Source of the DNA: Pseudocolwellia sp049933045
GTDB lineage: Bacteria > Pseudomonadota > Gammaproteobacteria > Enterobacterales > Alteromonadaceae
DNA: 64,000 bases
Direction of reading: 5' to 3'
NCBI RefSeq assembly: GCF_049933045.1
Contig: NZ_CP187926.1
Location: forward strand, 2,976,001-3,040,000
In this document: positions 63,946-64,000 of the stretch, piece by piece
Layout of the letters: each line of letters begins with the position of its first letter
Position numbering within the stretch: the stretch's first letter is position 1
The notes under the pieces: model-generated
What the model saw: only the letters and a program-made list of their open reading frames with translations
Told to the model about the DNA's origin: nothing
Database searches by the model: none
Program-made: the position numbers and the translations under genes

Positions 63946-64000
63946 ATAGTTTTAGTAACCGTGCGGGTAACACGAAAATCTAGAACATCACTTCTGTTAT

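Noticed and set aside
1..64000. tRNA, rRNA and CRISPR arrays
   Set aside because: Reading both strands showed no cloverleaf, rRNA blocks or regularly spaced repeats.

Overview
The window is an AT-rich chromosomal segment (roughly 35% G+C by eye) from a marine gammaproteobacterium of the Alteromonadales, most like Colwelliaceae (Colwellia/Thalassotalea). The pointers are a PomA/PomB sodium-type flagellar stator next to xseB-ispA-dxs, an NSS sodium symporter and an NhaC antiporter, a TIGR01782-type TonB-dependent receptor, an alginate-utilisation cluster, and gene orders shared with E. coli (ffh-ypjD-corB; yajQ-panE-thiI-xseB-ispA-dxs and ribD-nrdR). There are no rRNA or tRNA genes and no CRISPR array, and no phage was recognised.

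Layout: 0.36-1.64 kb, minus-strand plsC-rraB-small membrane protein. 2.3-5.2 kb, an acyl-CoA dehydrogenase and a secreted transglutaminase-like protein, each beside a copy of a 264-363 bp dispersed repeat. 5.8-9.0 kb, a hybrid sensor kinase. 9.3-10.8 kb, amtB behind an NtrC/sigma-54-like promoter. 10.8-11.9 kb, a divergent RelA/SpoT-like protein. 12.4-16.5 kb, ffh, ypjD and corB. 16.6-19.6 kb, a poorly conserved stretch with a second repeat family, a gene with an amber codon at codon 2, a cluster of perfect DnaA boxes and an SLT-domain lipoprotein. 19.7-28.2 kb, bluB, gshA, nhaC-type antiporter, RluA-family synthase, LysR regulator, trxA, NSS transporter and yajQ. 28.4-36.5 kb, vanZ-like, panE, thiI, pomBA, xseB-ispA-dxs. 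37-51 kb, an accessory region with a large TonB receptor, a small secreted protein, a CBS protein and the alginate cluster. 51.5-56.4 kb, ribBX, ribE, ribD, nrdR and glyA. 57-60.5 kb, a secreted hydrolase plus a NatAB-type exporter. 60.6-64 kb, a PhzF protein, a NIT-domain chemoreceptor and a cobalamin riboswitch whose target lies beyond the right edge.

The accessory region carries most of an alginate catabolic route: a PL6 lyase lipoprotein cuts the polymer, an MFS permease imports products, KdgF opens unsaturated uronate, a beta-hydroxyacid-dehydrogenase-family enzyme reduces the keto-uronate (DEH) to KDG, and KdgK makes KDPG. Two near-duplicate FadR/GntR regulators flank the reductase. An exo-lyase (PL15/PL17) and Eda are not in the window. 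The cluster's own TonB receptor is reduced to a frameshifted scrap of about 276 bp. The island sits exactly where E. coli has pgpA-thiL-nusB-ribH, between dxs and ribD, while the flanks keep E. coli gene order and orientation.

Two dispersed repeat families with terminal inverted repeats (MITE-like) lie between genes. One copy carries two extra double-hairpin modules that interrupt an otherwise continuous sister copy. Many starts were moved downstream of the longest frame because a Shine-Dalgarno sequence and family length favour a later codon. Two short genes (58 and 34 codons) were found by reading the gaps.
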